NCBI RefSeq assembly: GCF_958450345.1
Contig: NC_088782.1
Span: 39,918,501-39,982,500, forward strand
Direction of reading: 5' to 3'
Origin: Calliphora vicina
Lineage: Eukaryota > Arthropoda > Insecta > Diptera > Calliphoridae
Length of the DNA stretch: 64,000 nucleotides
Shown: in pieces, positions 1-10,920 of the stretch
Numbering within the stretch: the stretch's first letter is position 1
How the letters are laid out: every line of letters starts with the position of its first letter
Program-made: the position numbers and the translations under genes
The notes under the pieces: generated by a model
Databases searched by the model: none
Told to the model about the DNA's origin: nothing
The model's input: only the letters and a program-made list of their open reading frames with translations

Positions 1-338
1 GAGGTGTCCTACTTTTAAGACCCTTGGTCGCGCCTCCGGTGGGCCCATGAGGTCAAGGTTCAAAACTTAAACTCGAAAACACTGTTTCTTTGCGCATGTG
101 AAATTTCATTTAAACCAATCTAACCATTTAGAAGTTACAGATTTACGATAAAATTCGTTTTCTGTAAAATATAAACATTCACTTACGATAAAATCTTACC
201 CCCTATAATTTTTAAGTTATTAACAATTTTGATATTCTGAGAAAGCTAAAACATCAGTCGGTCAATAAAATTTTAATTTTTGCAATAAAAAAAAAATTTA
301 GAAAATGTCGCTTACGATAATTTGGCGCTAAGGGCTCG
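1..338 (-). mobile_element. End fragment of GAGCCCTTAGCG-type TIR DNA element
   Basis: The right edge ends in GCGCTAAGGGCTCG followed by TA, the inverted form of the end at 31,055. Positions 1-120 match, in reverse complement, the block at 31,980-32,105, including the words CACATGCGCAAAGAA and CTCATGGGCCCACC. This is therefore a second copy of the 31,055-33,218 element in the opposite orientation, cut by the window edge. It carries the scattered TTACGATAAAAT words also seen in that copy. No coding potential is visible, so it looks non-autonomous. The superfamily is not recognised; a TA target site is suggested. Confidence 0.7.
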
Positions 339-1337
339 TATTATTTGACTGTTATAAAATTACTTTAGCAAAGAGCAAGGCCGTCTTAAACTGCTTTTTC
401 AAAACTGTTAACTTTTCCTAGCTGCTGTAGGATCTGTTTTTGTATTATGTAAAATATTTCCTAAAAGTTTTTTTTTATTTTTACTTAAAAACTTGTATTT
501 AGATAAATATTTTTTGTGTTGTACCTTCTTATTGTTGTTAATATCCGGTATTTGTTAGACCTTATATATGCTAAATATTAAATTACAATTTTAAGTATCT
601 TAGTGACCTTCTTTTTTTAGACATTTCATTTTACTTTATTTTTGGTAATAATAGCAAAATCATTCTTTTTTTATGTGCATAAAATATTTTTAAGAAAAAG
701 TTTTTTCCAAATTTCTTTTTCATCTTGTTTTTTTTCCCTTGTTGTTGCCCATAAATAATAATGTTGCGCTAAGAAACTTTAGAAGTGTCTTAACAGAATG
801 CTGTCTATTTTTAAATGTTCAAAAACTACAGAAAATACTTATGACAATACAACGTACAGACTTAAATATTTAAATATACCTCTCAAAATGTTTTTCTTTC
901 TTTTTCAAAATAACTTTAGTTTTTTTTGTCCTCCATTTCTTAGCATAAATTATGACCAGTTATTATTACTTATTCATAAGGATTATCCCAGCAATGTCTA
1001 TGTTTCAAAATGTTTAGATATGTCTGCACTGCACTGCGTATACTTGATGGGAGAGTGATGGGGAAAATAAATCAATATTACGTATACGTCACAGATTGTT
1101 TTAATGAATGAAATTTGAATTTTATAATACTGAAGAGTGCTCTGGTAAAATATTAATAAAAATATCAAATGGATGAAATTTATAAAAATAAAAAAAAAAT
1201 TGTATAATTGTTTATTTGATCTTCATTAATCCATATTAATCAGAGGTCAAAAATAATGTTTTCAAAGTAATTTCGCATTTTCATTACACCATTAATAATA
1301 ATAAACTACTACATTAAAAACCAAAATAATTATTCAA
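339..1337. other. AT-rich stretch, no supported feature
   Basis: Low-complexity T-rich sequence. A short ORF at 798-1058 has a phenylalanine/lysine-rich composition typical of translated AT-rich DNA and no recognisable motif. I see no repeat shared with the rest of the window. Confidence 0.4.
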
Positions 1338-2057
1338 AACAAGTAAGAAAGTATGGTCGGTCAAGCCCGACCATATAATACCCTACACCAAGTAAACATT
1401 TTTCTTTTAAAATTTTAATAATTTATATTTTTGAGCGATTTCCTGAAGTGGGCCTTATATGGGGGCTATGACCAATTATGGACCGATCACCATGAAATTA
1501 GGTCGTGTGATTTATGTCTATATGAAAGTTATTTATGTTCAATTTTGTGAGTATACCAACATTTTTAAGCGATTTATGCACGTTAAAGTGATTTTCAGAA
1601 GCGGGTCTATATGGGTACTATGACTAATTATAGACCGATCGTAACAAAATTTGGTGACATGAATTTTGTATATATGAAACTTATTTGGAGGGAAATTTGT
1701 GGAGATACATTTATAAATTAAACATTTATGACCGATAAAGTCCAATTTCGAGAGAACATTTGTATGGGGGCTAGGTGAAATAATGGACCGATTACAGCCA
1801 TTTTCAAAAGCGTCCGTCCTTTGGCCGAACAAATTATATGTGCCGAATTTGATCGAAATATCTTCGAAATTGCGCACAAGGTTTACATGGACAGCCAGCC
1901 GACCAGACGGACGGACGGACATCGTTTAATCGACTCAGAAAGTGATTCTAAGTCGATTGGTATACTTTAAGGTCTGTGTTAGACCAATATTTTTGGTCGT
2001 TACAAACATCTGCACAAACGTATTATACCCTCCCCATTATGGTGGTGTAGGGTATAA
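1338..2057 (+). mobile_element. G-type DINE-1/mini-me-like element, copy G1
   Basis: It opens with AACAAGTAAGAAAG followed by a hairpin (TGGTCGG, loop, CCGACCA) and ATAATACCCTACAC. It closes with a GACG/GACR microsatellite at about 1,907-1,920, the block ATCGTTTAATCGACTCAG and a terminal hairpin of ATACCC and GGGTATAA. Inside are three diverged units, about 150 bp apart, carrying CTATGACCAATTATGGACCG. A 5' hairpin, an internal GTCY-type microsatellite and a 3' hairpin are known hallmarks of the DINE-1/mini-me group of non-autonomous Helitron/Helentron derivatives; assignment here is by that analogy. Other copies are at 20.8, 27.5, 45.0 and 56.2 kb. Confidence 0.7.
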
Positions 2058-2112
2058 TTACTTTTTTTCAATACTAAGAATTTTAGCCCTTTGAAACTCG
2101 AAAAAAATTATT

Positions 2113-3928
2113 ATTGGGTGTATAACTGAAATATTCTAGTTTCAAAATAGATGCCGTATCATTTAAACCTCGGTTTTAGTTTTTTTTCTCAGGTATTGAA
2201 CATTTATAGCGTAAACAAAGAAGTTTTTTGCTTAAAAAGGTTCGAATTTTGAGAAATACGAGGGAAGTTTTGCTTTACTTCTTAATTTGAAAAAAGTGCA
2301 GCTGAAGCACAATCTTATGTTGAATGTGTTTCATCTATTTCAACGTGCGAGAGTTGGTTTGTTCGGTTCAGAAGTGGTGATTTTGACACGAAAGATAAAG
2401 ATCCCCCACCAGCCAAAAAACGTTTGAAGAACAAGAATTGGAGGCATTACTCTATGAAGATTGTGGTCCAACTCAACAAGAGCTTATACAATCATTTAGA
2501 GCTACTCAAGCAGCAATTTTAAAACGCAGGGAAATTGGATACTATACCAGTTGAAGCCGAGAGTCCTTGAAATATGATTTTGCATGTCCGAAATGATTCT
2601 TCAACGGCCATCCAGTCAAATCAATATCCATGGCGCTGAGGTAATTTTCCGTATTTGGTGGGAGCAAAAGGGTCCTATATATTACGAGCTACTGAAATCT
2701 GACCAGACCATCACAGGAAAAACGACAAGAATATGCGGCCAGATATGGAACCGCAATACTCAATCCTGACAACGCACAGTTGTATTTTTTTGCAAAAAGT
2801 CTATTTTTTATAGTTATTTTTTAGAAATCTAATGATGTAAATCTGTAGAAAAATGTTTTAGTAGAAGAAATCCATGCTTTGTTTTAATAAAATTTTGTAG
2901 AAAAAATAGTGTGGTAAAGTTGACTAAATATTATATAACGAAAACTGATGAAAATTTTACTACATTTCAGTTGTTTATACAATAAGTATTGTTCAACAAC
3001 CAATAGTTTTACAGCATTTTTATTAAAACATATGACTAATACCGTGTGAATATCCCAATAGTATTTTAAATTTAATAGGAAAGAAAAAATATTTAAATTA
3101 CATATATAGTTTACGAGATCTGAGCAAATTAAAATGGCTCCAAAAAATTCAGCATTTGCAGTTTTCATTAAAAAAAAAAAATAAGATAGCTCGGTCAATC
3201 AACACGGAGTACTACTACTAAATGAAAGTTTGGAATATTTTCTTTCATTTTATGTAAACAAAATTCTGCGACTTTTTGCGATCGGTGAACAAACTTATAA
3301 ATTTTGTGATAAAACTCACGTATTTTTTATGAATATTTACAATAAATTGCAATGAATATTCACAATGAAAAGTTTTGCATACATTTAGGCTTTTCCTTTT
3401 ATTTAAATAAGATCGCTCAATTATTTAAGAATTTATGACTCATACTGGAAGGACGCGTGTATGGGAGGTACCCCTAGGGACTATCCGATATAAACCATTT
3501 TTAATATTTAGATTTTCTATATGAAACTAGCCAAGTGTACCAAATTTTATTATAATAGGAGCACTGCTTCTACTTTTTTGCAAAAAAATTTAGGAACCCA
3601 TACCACTGTGCAATGCATCGGCCACATGTTGAAATACCTTTTAAAAATTATGTAGAATAAAGTGGTTGGGAAGTTTTGCCTTTTATAGTCCAGATCAGTC
3701 CGACTACTATTTGTTTTGATCGATGCAGATCGCTTTGGAACATAGTTTTGACTTGATTCGTTCTTGGCCTTAAAAAAAGATGAGCAGTTCTTTTATTCAA
3801 TATGTTGCTTTTATTGTCAGCTTATAGCTAACAATGGCCAATATTTTTAAAAAAATTACATTGTACAAAATTTTCAAAAAGGCTCAAAATTTGAAAAACA
3901 TCCCGCATTTTTAAGTTATACACCCAAT
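2113..3928 (+). mobile_element. Mariner element M1, degenerate, with internal insertion
   Basis: The ends are inverted repeats: ATTGGGTGTATAACT at 2,113 and AGTTATACACCCAAT ending at 3,928. Between them lie pieces of a mariner transposase: the helix-turn-helix part around 2,300-2,560, a block reading IWWEQKGPIYYELLKS (about 2,655-2,700), and a C-terminal block around 3,680-3,800 matching the mariner YSPDxxxSDYxLF region with frameshifts. The transposase moves DNA by cut and paste at TA sites in the nucleus, but this copy has many stops and is dead. An unrelated insertion of about 0.78 kb splits it. Confidence 0.8.
2799..3578. mobile_element. Unidentified insertion inside mariner M1
   Basis: The mariner sequence is interrupted between a left TTTTTTTGCAAAAA and a right CTTTTTTGCAAAAA, a nearly identical 14-bp direct repeat that looks like a target duplication. 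The insert is AT-rich and non-coding, with no recognisable ends. A 104-codon minus-strand ORF at 2,884-3,198 has no family features and is probably chance. Confidence 0.45.
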
Positions 3929-4077
3929 GGTTTGCGAGCTATGGTCATTTATATCTGATCAATTATAAAAAAATAACTTTTTTCTAAAATTATGGAAAAC
4001 ATATGTGTTTACCAGCTTACCGCGCCCACAATTTTCAATATTTTGTGCAAATCTTTTGGCTACCTTAGTTTCGATAT

Positions 4078-5640
4078 ATATAGAAGGGCCATGTTGAGTT
4101 GATAATTTTTGTAGAATAAACTTATAGTCCATCTGGTCTGAGTTTCTTTTTACACTGAGCAAAAGTTTTAATTTTTTGATCGAAGGGAGCATTATACTAA
4201 ATGAAAAAAATTTTATAAATTAATGACTAAGAGTATTCTTATTGTCAAAGTTATATTGTGGAATTTTATGACGATCATTTTTGTGGAAGTTCTTAACCCT
4301 CTAACTCCTCTCTTTAAGGGTCAACGTCACAGTCGGCACTTTTATAAAAAAAATCAGTTTTTGCAACACATTTTCCCCATTTTATGAATTACGATATTTG
4401 AAAATAAACAAGTAAGAGTGCCATATTCGGATGTGCCGAATCTTATATACCCTTCACCAAATTATACTTCAAAATTTTAAATATTTTTAGGTAAACAAAA
4501 TTAAATTTTTTTCCAGTTGTTTTTTTAATTTTTTGGAAAAAAAAATTTTTCGATTGTTATTTATTTTTTTTTTTTTAAATTTTAAACATTTTTTTTTTGT
4601 TTTTTAAATTTTTTTTTGTAAAAAAAAATTCGGGTTAAACATTTTTTTTCCGATTTTGACCCATTGTAGGTCCAACTTACTATGGTCTTATATACGTCGT
4701 TGCAAATGTCTTTGAAATATCTATCATTAGAAAAATCGAGGTTGTCTTGGTTTTTTCCTCATATCTCAGCCATTTGTGGACCGATTTTGCTGATTTTAAA
4801 TAGCAAAATTCTCGAAAGCATGTCTGACAGAATTATTGAAGATTTGGATCCCGAAGATATCTGGAGTCTTCAGAAAATTGATTTCAACAGACAGACGGAC
4901 ATGGCTTAATCGACTCCGCTATCTATAAGGTTCCAGAATATATATACTTCATAGGGTCGGAAATGAAAAATGTAGAAATTACAAACGGAATGACAAACTT
5001 ATATATACCCTTCTCACGAAGGTGAAGGGTATAAAAATGGTAAAATTAATAACGGCATTGATTTAAGAACATTTAGATATTTTTCAGTTACAAATTTTAT
5101 TGTGATATCTTTAACCGTTAAAATTTTACATTAATTAAAAATTTATATTTTTCTTCATTGAAAATCATATATAATAAGGTTATTCATTTCAAAAAAAAGG
5201 GAAAATTTTACTATGATTTTTTTTACACTTTTACACAACAAAAACATGAACAAAATTCCACAAAAAAATACAACTTTTTTTTGAATTTTTTTTTTCTTGT
5301 GTTTGTTTTTTAAAATCAATTTCTTTTAGTTTTTAATGCTGAGAGATAAAGATATAATAACAAAATTTGGAACTTATATAGACCGAAATGTTCTTAGATC
5401 AATGGTATTAAAATTTTTGACATTTTTTATTTTCAAATATCGAAATTCCTAAAACGGGGAAAATGCGTCCCAAAAACTAAGTTTTTTTTATAAAGTGTCC
5501 ACTGTGACGTTGAGAGGAGTGACAGGGTTAAGACCTTCCCTAAAAATGATCGTCATACAATTCCACAATATAACTCTGACAATAATACATATATGATAGT
5601 AAAAAAGACTTTGCATGTTTAGAAACATATAGGGCTATAT
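4078..5640. mobile_element. Long-armed inverted-repeat element, family E copy 1
   Basis: The arms at about 4,190-4,404 and 5,420-5,600 are diverged reverse complements: TATATTGTGGAATTTTATGACG on the left against its complement near 5,555-5,580, and TTTTCCCCATTTTATGAATT against the block at 5,440-5,470. The left end (AGGGCCATGTTGAG, then TTTTTGTAGAATAAACTTAT) matches family E copies at 17.4 and 28.7 kb. The middle is filled by a T-type DINE-like element (4,405-5,036) and AT-rich sequence. Boundaries are approximate. Confidence 0.5.
4405..5036 (+). mobile_element. T-type DINE-1/mini-me-like element, copy T1
   Basis: It starts with AACAAGTAAGAGTG and a palindromic block around ATTCGGATGTGCCGAAT, then ATATACCCTTCACCAAATTA. 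After a very T-rich tract and a block containing CTCATATCTCAGCCATTTGTGG comes the GACR microsatellite (ACAGACAGACGGACATGG-like), CTTAATCGACTCCGCTATCT, ATATATATACTT, and a final hairpin of ATACCCTTCTCACGAAGGTGAAGGGTATAAA type. The 75-codon ORF inside (4,682-4,909) recurs in other copies only because the DNA is repeated. Confidence 0.75.
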
Positions 5641-6854
5641 AATTATGAAGCTTTTTCGAGGATCGGTGCTTTGCGTTTTTAGAATTTTTATTCAAACCTA
5701 ACATTTGATTTTCTCGAAAAATGGTTTTTTAGTTTAAAAAAAAAACAAATTTATTGACATTTATTTATTTAAAGGATTATAACTTCGGCTTTAAAAGTTT
5801 ATTCATATCTAAAAAAAATTTAGTAACAATTTTTCAAATAATTCCCTAAAACATTATAAATTTGTGGCCAAAAATTAAGCAAAACCGCCTGATCTATCAA
5901 TCAATTGTTAAAAAATATTCCCCTAACATCATGATATCATAACATTATAATACATTTTTGTGTTTGCTCATTAAATCTAATAACGTTGTATAAAATAATT
6001 TATTATTTATTTAAATTCCATAAATCACTTATTTTTCTTGAAAAAAAAATCCCCAACCACCATCAGTACTCTGTCAATATTAAAATTTAAATAACATGAT
6101 TTATTTCTCATACTCTACTAAAGTTTATTATTATTATTACATATTTCACTTTAATTTTCCATTAAGCTGAAATTGCTGGAATTTTTGTTGCTTTTCCTCA
6201 ATATTTGTTTGCCATTGTAAATTCAATTACAATGTGAACATTTACTTTATGATTTGTTATATAAGTATGAAACGGAAACCGTAGTAAAGAAAAAAATAAT
6301 TAATTTTTAAAAGCACAAAAAGAATAAAGTGGTTGGTAACGAATTTGAGTTGAGTCATCATTTGAATTTTGTTTAAGGTTTCTAAACACAATTAAAATTA
6401 TAAGTTATACTGTACAGCAATTGTTATAAAATTTTAGTAAAATGTCAGCAAGTCTTAATCATAATTTCAAAGCTATTTAGCTATGGATTCATAATTTGTT
6501 TTGAATATACTTGAGAAGAAACAGGAGAAAAAGTCTACCTTTTGGATGTTATTTTGATCTTAATTGTTTCTAATTTTATAAATACAAAGTAGAGTGCACA
6601 AAATTAATTTTTGCCACTTTATTTAATACAACACATATTATTCTCTCTCTCCCCCTAATGGAAACCTTTGAAATGTTACTACACTTTTTATTTTTACAGG
6701 AAAAATTCTAAGGTTGCATTGCTAAAATGTTGCAAACAATTTCTAATTTACCATGTACCAATTTACAATGTAAAAATATAAAAACAAGTAATTTATTTCA
6801 TAATGTTACAGCAATTTAAAATTACAAATAATTTCAAATAAATAATATACATAT
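5641..6854. other. AT-rich non-coding stretch
   Basis: No repeat copy, RNA gene or plausible coding sequence was recognised. There is a short CT-rich run (TCTCTCTCTCCCCC) near 6,640. Sequence of this type is common in fly introns and intergenic DNA. Confidence 0.4.
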
Positions 6855-7134
6855 ATGGGCAATTCCACGAAAATTACTACAACGACTGAAAACCCAAAAA
6901 AACTTGAAACTTTTTTTCAAGATGATTTGAATTGGAGAAAACACTAAAATATTAATATGTGGAAGTATTTAGAGCTTATTACAACATTTTAATAATAGCT
7001 TAAACTGACTATATTTAATTTTTTAATTTAATTGGCGTGTTTTAGGCTAAAATTGCGGTTAAAACTAAGCTCCCAATTATCATATAGTGTGAAATTAATT
7101 TGAATCTGATTGTTTATTTGCTATTATAAAATTG

Positions 7135-7231
7135 TTTTAATATAATAATTATTTATGCTTAAGGTCTTTTTTATAAAAATATTTAATTTTTATTTCAATA
7201 TTTCGCTACATCAATGTGTAGCATCTTCAGG

Positions 7232-7263
<32 letters not shown>

Positions 7264-7370
7264 AACATTTTTTCCTGAAGATGCTACACATTGATGTAGC
7301 GAAATATTGAAATAAAAATTAAATATTTTTATAAAAAAGACCTTAAGCATAAATAATTATTATATTAAAA
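7135..7370. repeat. Perfect palindrome with 103-bp arms and oligo(A) loop
   Basis: Positions 7,135-7,237 and 7,268-7,370 are exact reverse complements over 103 bp; the 30-bp loop is mostly A. The unit interrupts the surrounding TIR element. The 17-bp word CTATTATAAAATTGTTT occurs immediately left (7,122) and right (7,402), consistent with a target duplication or tandem slippage. The arms contain CTGAAGA, a small stem (GCTACA/TGTAGC) and GAAATATTGAAATAAA, which resembles tails of some insect retroelements. Confidence 0.85.
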
Positions 7371-7487
7371 TAAATTTAAAAGGTCAAATAAAATTAAATA
7401 ACTATTATAAAATTGTTTATTGAAACCGAATGGTTATTTTCTATTAATTTTTTTAGTCTTTGTATACATATATTTACAGATATATTT

Positions 7488-7635
7488 GCCCAATTTACAA
7501 TTGATGTCGTAGTGTTGTAGCCTTGTATGTCATAAATATTTTTCAAACAAATTTTTCGAAACATAAACAAAACATTAATAAAAAAAATTACGACATACAA
7601 CGATACAACGCTACGACACCAATTGTGAATTGGGC
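7488..7635. mobile_element. Short MITE with about 50-bp inverted repeats
   Basis: The left end GCCCAATTTACAATTGATGT and the right end (reverse complement GCCCAATTCACAATTGGTGT) pair over roughly 50 bp, including GTCGTAGTGTTGTA against GTCGTAGCGTTGTA. The total is about 148 bp, non-coding. The ORF at 7,394-7,600 is a by-product. It lies inside the TGGGCAATT element and is younger than it. Confidence 0.7.
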
Positions 7636-7923
7636 AATTGTTTTTATTAGAGCAAAATCTGTTACGTAACGATATTAAATTTTATTTATTATAAAATCAT
7701 CCAAAGGTTGTTTTTATTTAAATATGACGAATTGTAAAGGATAAATAGTTCGTTTAGTGTAAGAAATTAAAGGAAAACATAAAGCCTATCACGATTCGAA
7801 AATACATAAGAAATTATGCGATTGCAAATAACTGTAAGTTTATGCTTTGCATTATCACATATTTCGATGTCCCGTGCGACATTGAAAAACAGCATTTGTT
7901 ATCAGTGCGACGAAGCTAAATAC

Positions 7924-9250
7924 TAGGGTATTCGAATTATTCGATTTTTCTCTTGTTCGAATAAAACGAATAATTCGAATAAGAGCTTTTAACTTGGTCG
8001 AATAATTCGATCACACGTTTAAAATTAATCGAATTATTCGAATAATTTAAATTTTTTTAAAAAAGTAAAGAATGAAGTTTTGGAAAACAAAAAATAATGT
8101 TAAAGTTAACAATTCAAACATTCGAAAACAAAGTCCATGATTAAATTTTCAACAGAAATATTCTGATCAGATTAACTCCCGAACAATCTACAAAACAATT
8201 GACTAGCAAAACCTTTAGTTTCCGTTTTGGAGCTTTAAAAAATTTGAGCAAGTTAGACATGATCCTGAATTCAAATACCATATAAACGTATTAAGAACTT
8301 TTTTATGTCGTTCATTAATTCGGGTTTTAAATTAGGTAACTAATTCTTTAGTAAATTAATTATTCACTATTTCTAAATTATTTATAACAAATTGTATTAT
8401 TCATCAAGCTCTATCAACCTTGCCAAATCTTTGCTTAATAAAGTGGTCTTGGGGAATTACACAATAAAGGGAATCGGTCGAAAGTTTAATATCATTGTCA
8501 GTGAACGTGGCTAATTTGATGTCAGGCAGTGCAAACAGTTTATTACCATGTTAGACAAAGATTTTCAACTATGTTCAAAATCATGTATAAAACGAATTCC
8601 ATGCTTTTCTTGCAACAAAACGTTAGTTTGCAATATTTGTGTTTATCATTAGATGTATTAAATACTTTGCAACACTTACGTGCGTGGTTAATAACATCAC
8701 TTATAGGTATTTGACGATCATGACCTTCATATATTTCAATGTAATAATTATAAATATCATCCTCAATTTCAGTTTCAAAATCACATTCTCCATCACATTC
8801 AACTTCACTTTAATCTAAGTTAAAATTTTGATTATTAATTGCGATTCTTCTAATATGTCGCCAGCTAAATAATAAATATTTTATTCCGTACCTTTTATTT
8901 TCAAGTCCTAAGTTAAAAATTTTGAAAGATTTGTTTTTAGAATTGTAACTTCTTGTAGTAATATTTATATATTTATAGAAGGAGCTATCGGAACACTCAT
9001 CTACAGTGATTGAAAGTCCATTTGTCTTTAGTTATTTGTCGAATTTCAGAAACAATACAATTTTTGTGAGTCATTATTACTTATTTAAATTTTAAGCAAA
9101 TTAATAAATTTAAATATATATGAACATTTATTCGTTTTATTCGATTATTCTACATAAAATTGTTCGAATTATTCGTTATTCGAAAATGGCCATTTATTCG
9201 TAAGAAATTATTCGATTAATCGAACGATCATTAGTCGAATGAATACCCTA
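7924..9250 (-). mobile_element. hAT-type element H1 (internally decayed)
   Basis: The ends are TAGGGTATTC and GAATACCCTA. The left flank is CTAAATAC and the right flank CTAATTAC, an 8-bp target duplication (hAT hallmark) with one mismatch. Subterminal DNA is full of TTCGAATAATTCGA-type words. Read on the minus strand, the interior (about 8,400-8,700) matches the transposase remnant of copy H4, with stops. It is non-autonomous now. It is one of four copies in the window. Confidence 0.8.
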
Positions 9251-9258
9251 CTAATTAC

Positions 9259-9812
9259 TAGGGTATTCATTCACTTTATTAAGCAAAGATTCGGCTTATG
9301 ATTCAATTTGTTATAAATAATTTAGAAATAGTGAATAATTAATTTACTAAACAATTAGTTACTCAATTTAAAACCCGAATTAAAGAACGACATATAAAAA
9401 AATTCTTAATACGTTTATATTGTATTTGAAATCAAGATCATGTCCAACCAGCTCAAATTTTTTAAAGCATAACTCCAAAACTGAAACTGAAGGGTATGCT
9501 AGTCAATTGTTTTGTAGATTGTTCAAGAGTTAATCTGATCAGAATATTTCTGTTGATAATTTAATGATGGACTTTGTTTTCGAATGTTTTTTAACATTAT
9601 CAATACTTGAATTTTGTTTTTCTTTAACAATAAAATATTAAAAAACCGACATCAAAACTTCATTCTTTACTTTTTTAAAAAGAAATTAAATTATTCGAAT
9701 AATTCGATTAATTTTAAACGTGTGATCGAATTATTCGAACAAGTTAAAATCTCTTATTCGAATTATTCGTTTTATTCGAACAAGAGAAAAATCGAATAAT
9801 TCGAATACCCTA
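9259..9812 (+). mobile_element. hAT-type element H2, internal deletion derivative
   Basis: It starts TAGGGTATTCATTCAC and ends TTCGAATACCCTA, followed by CTAAATAC. It is 554 bp, lacking the 5' two thirds relative to H4. It begins at a sequence corresponding to the transposase part around 14,590 and runs to the 3' end. It is opposite in orientation to H1 and separated from it by just 8 bp. The ORF at 9,614-9,799 is not a gene. Confidence 0.78.
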
Positions 9813-9820
9813 CTAAATAC

Positions 9821-10435
9821 TGAATGCAAACAGTGAGTTTTTATATAATTAAAATACAAAAAACTTTAGCGAAAAATATAAAGATCTTGGTACTTATATA
9901 AATTTGATCACATGCGATATCGTTAAATGTTAAAATTATTATTGCTTACATAAGCTCTGTTCAATAACTAAAAGTTGTTACTAGTTAGTAACAATTGTTA
10001 CTGGAAAAGCGTTCATTAACTCAAAAAACTTGCAAGTAGAGAAAAAATCAAGAGCGTATAAATTTTAGAGAGTGTTCTCTCGTTGCAAACTATTATTACA
10101 AGTTCTATAACTCGTAATAGTTAGCAGCTTATATAGCAAATGTTTTATATTATTGTTTATTTATTTACAATTTTATTTTTGTGGTGAAAAAATGTCAAAA
10201 AAAGAATTATCAATAAAATTGAAGAAAATGTGAGTATTTATACATTTTAAAAGGAATAAAGTAAGAAAATTGTGTGTATAAAACAATTGTTACTGGAAAA
10301 GCGTTCATTTACTTTTTTACTATTATTGAGAATTTAAGAGAGTAATTTTGTAAATTTTGATTTTATTCTCTCGTTGCAAGTATTTACTGGGAAAGTAAAT
10401 GAATAGACCTATAAATAAAATAAATCATATACGGG
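9821..10435. repeat. AT-rich stretch with a diverged direct repeat
   Basis: CAATTGTTACTGGAAAAGCG occurs at about 9,998 and again at about 10,284, each followed within 110 bp by TTCTCTCGTTGCAA. This indicates a duplicated unit of roughly 150 bp. I do not recognise the element and see no coding sequence. Confidence 0.45.
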
Positions 10436-10920
10436 GGATTTCATGTCAAGTGAAACAACTTTCGAAATCGATGTCTTCCGATCGGGACGAAATTTGCACC
10501 AAGGTTTTTTTCAACAAGATCGGTCAAGAACTATCTGAGTTAGAGGGGGTAAAAATATGACATTTTGGCCAAACAATTATTTTTTCTCATCCATGAAACC
10601 TATTACTTATTTGCCTTGGCAAAATGTGTCCCAAATAGTTTAGATAGATATTTCTTCAACCTTTCGAAAATAATTTTTTATTTTCGAAATTTTTACACAT
10701 GTATGAGAAAAAAACACCTGTTTGGGAAAAATTGAAAACTGATCAGATTGGAAAGGAATGCTTTTATACTTTAAATGGTGCATCTAATGAAATCTGATTT
10801 TGTTTCTAATAACTTATGGGTCATTTTGAAGGCCACATATCTGTCATTTATTCTCACTTAATTATTGAAGTGTAAACAAAATTTTTTAATTTTTTTTGCT
10901 TCGGAGATGTTGAATTTTTT
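10436..10920. other. Unidentified non-coding block, possible transposon remnant
   Basis: This block has a more balanced composition than its surroundings (ATACGGGGGATTTCATGTCA, then CTTCCGATCGGGACGAAATT). It is not repeated elsewhere in the window and has no open frame. Its character suggests the end of an interspersed repeat, but no terminal repeats could be paired. Confidence 0.3.

Larger units (their letters stand above)
6856..7800 (-). mobile_element. TGGGCAATT TIR element, copy 2, truncated and invaded
   Basis: Beginning with TA then TGGGCAATTCCACG, this tract matches the reverse complement of the complete copy at 46,470-47,206 over most of its length, for example AAACACTAAAATATTAATATGTG and CATCCAAAGGTTGTTTTTATT. 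It has received two insertions: the palindrome at 7,122-7,418 and a small MITE at 7,488-7,635. The far end is lost at about 7,800. No coding sequence is seen. Confidence 0.65.
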
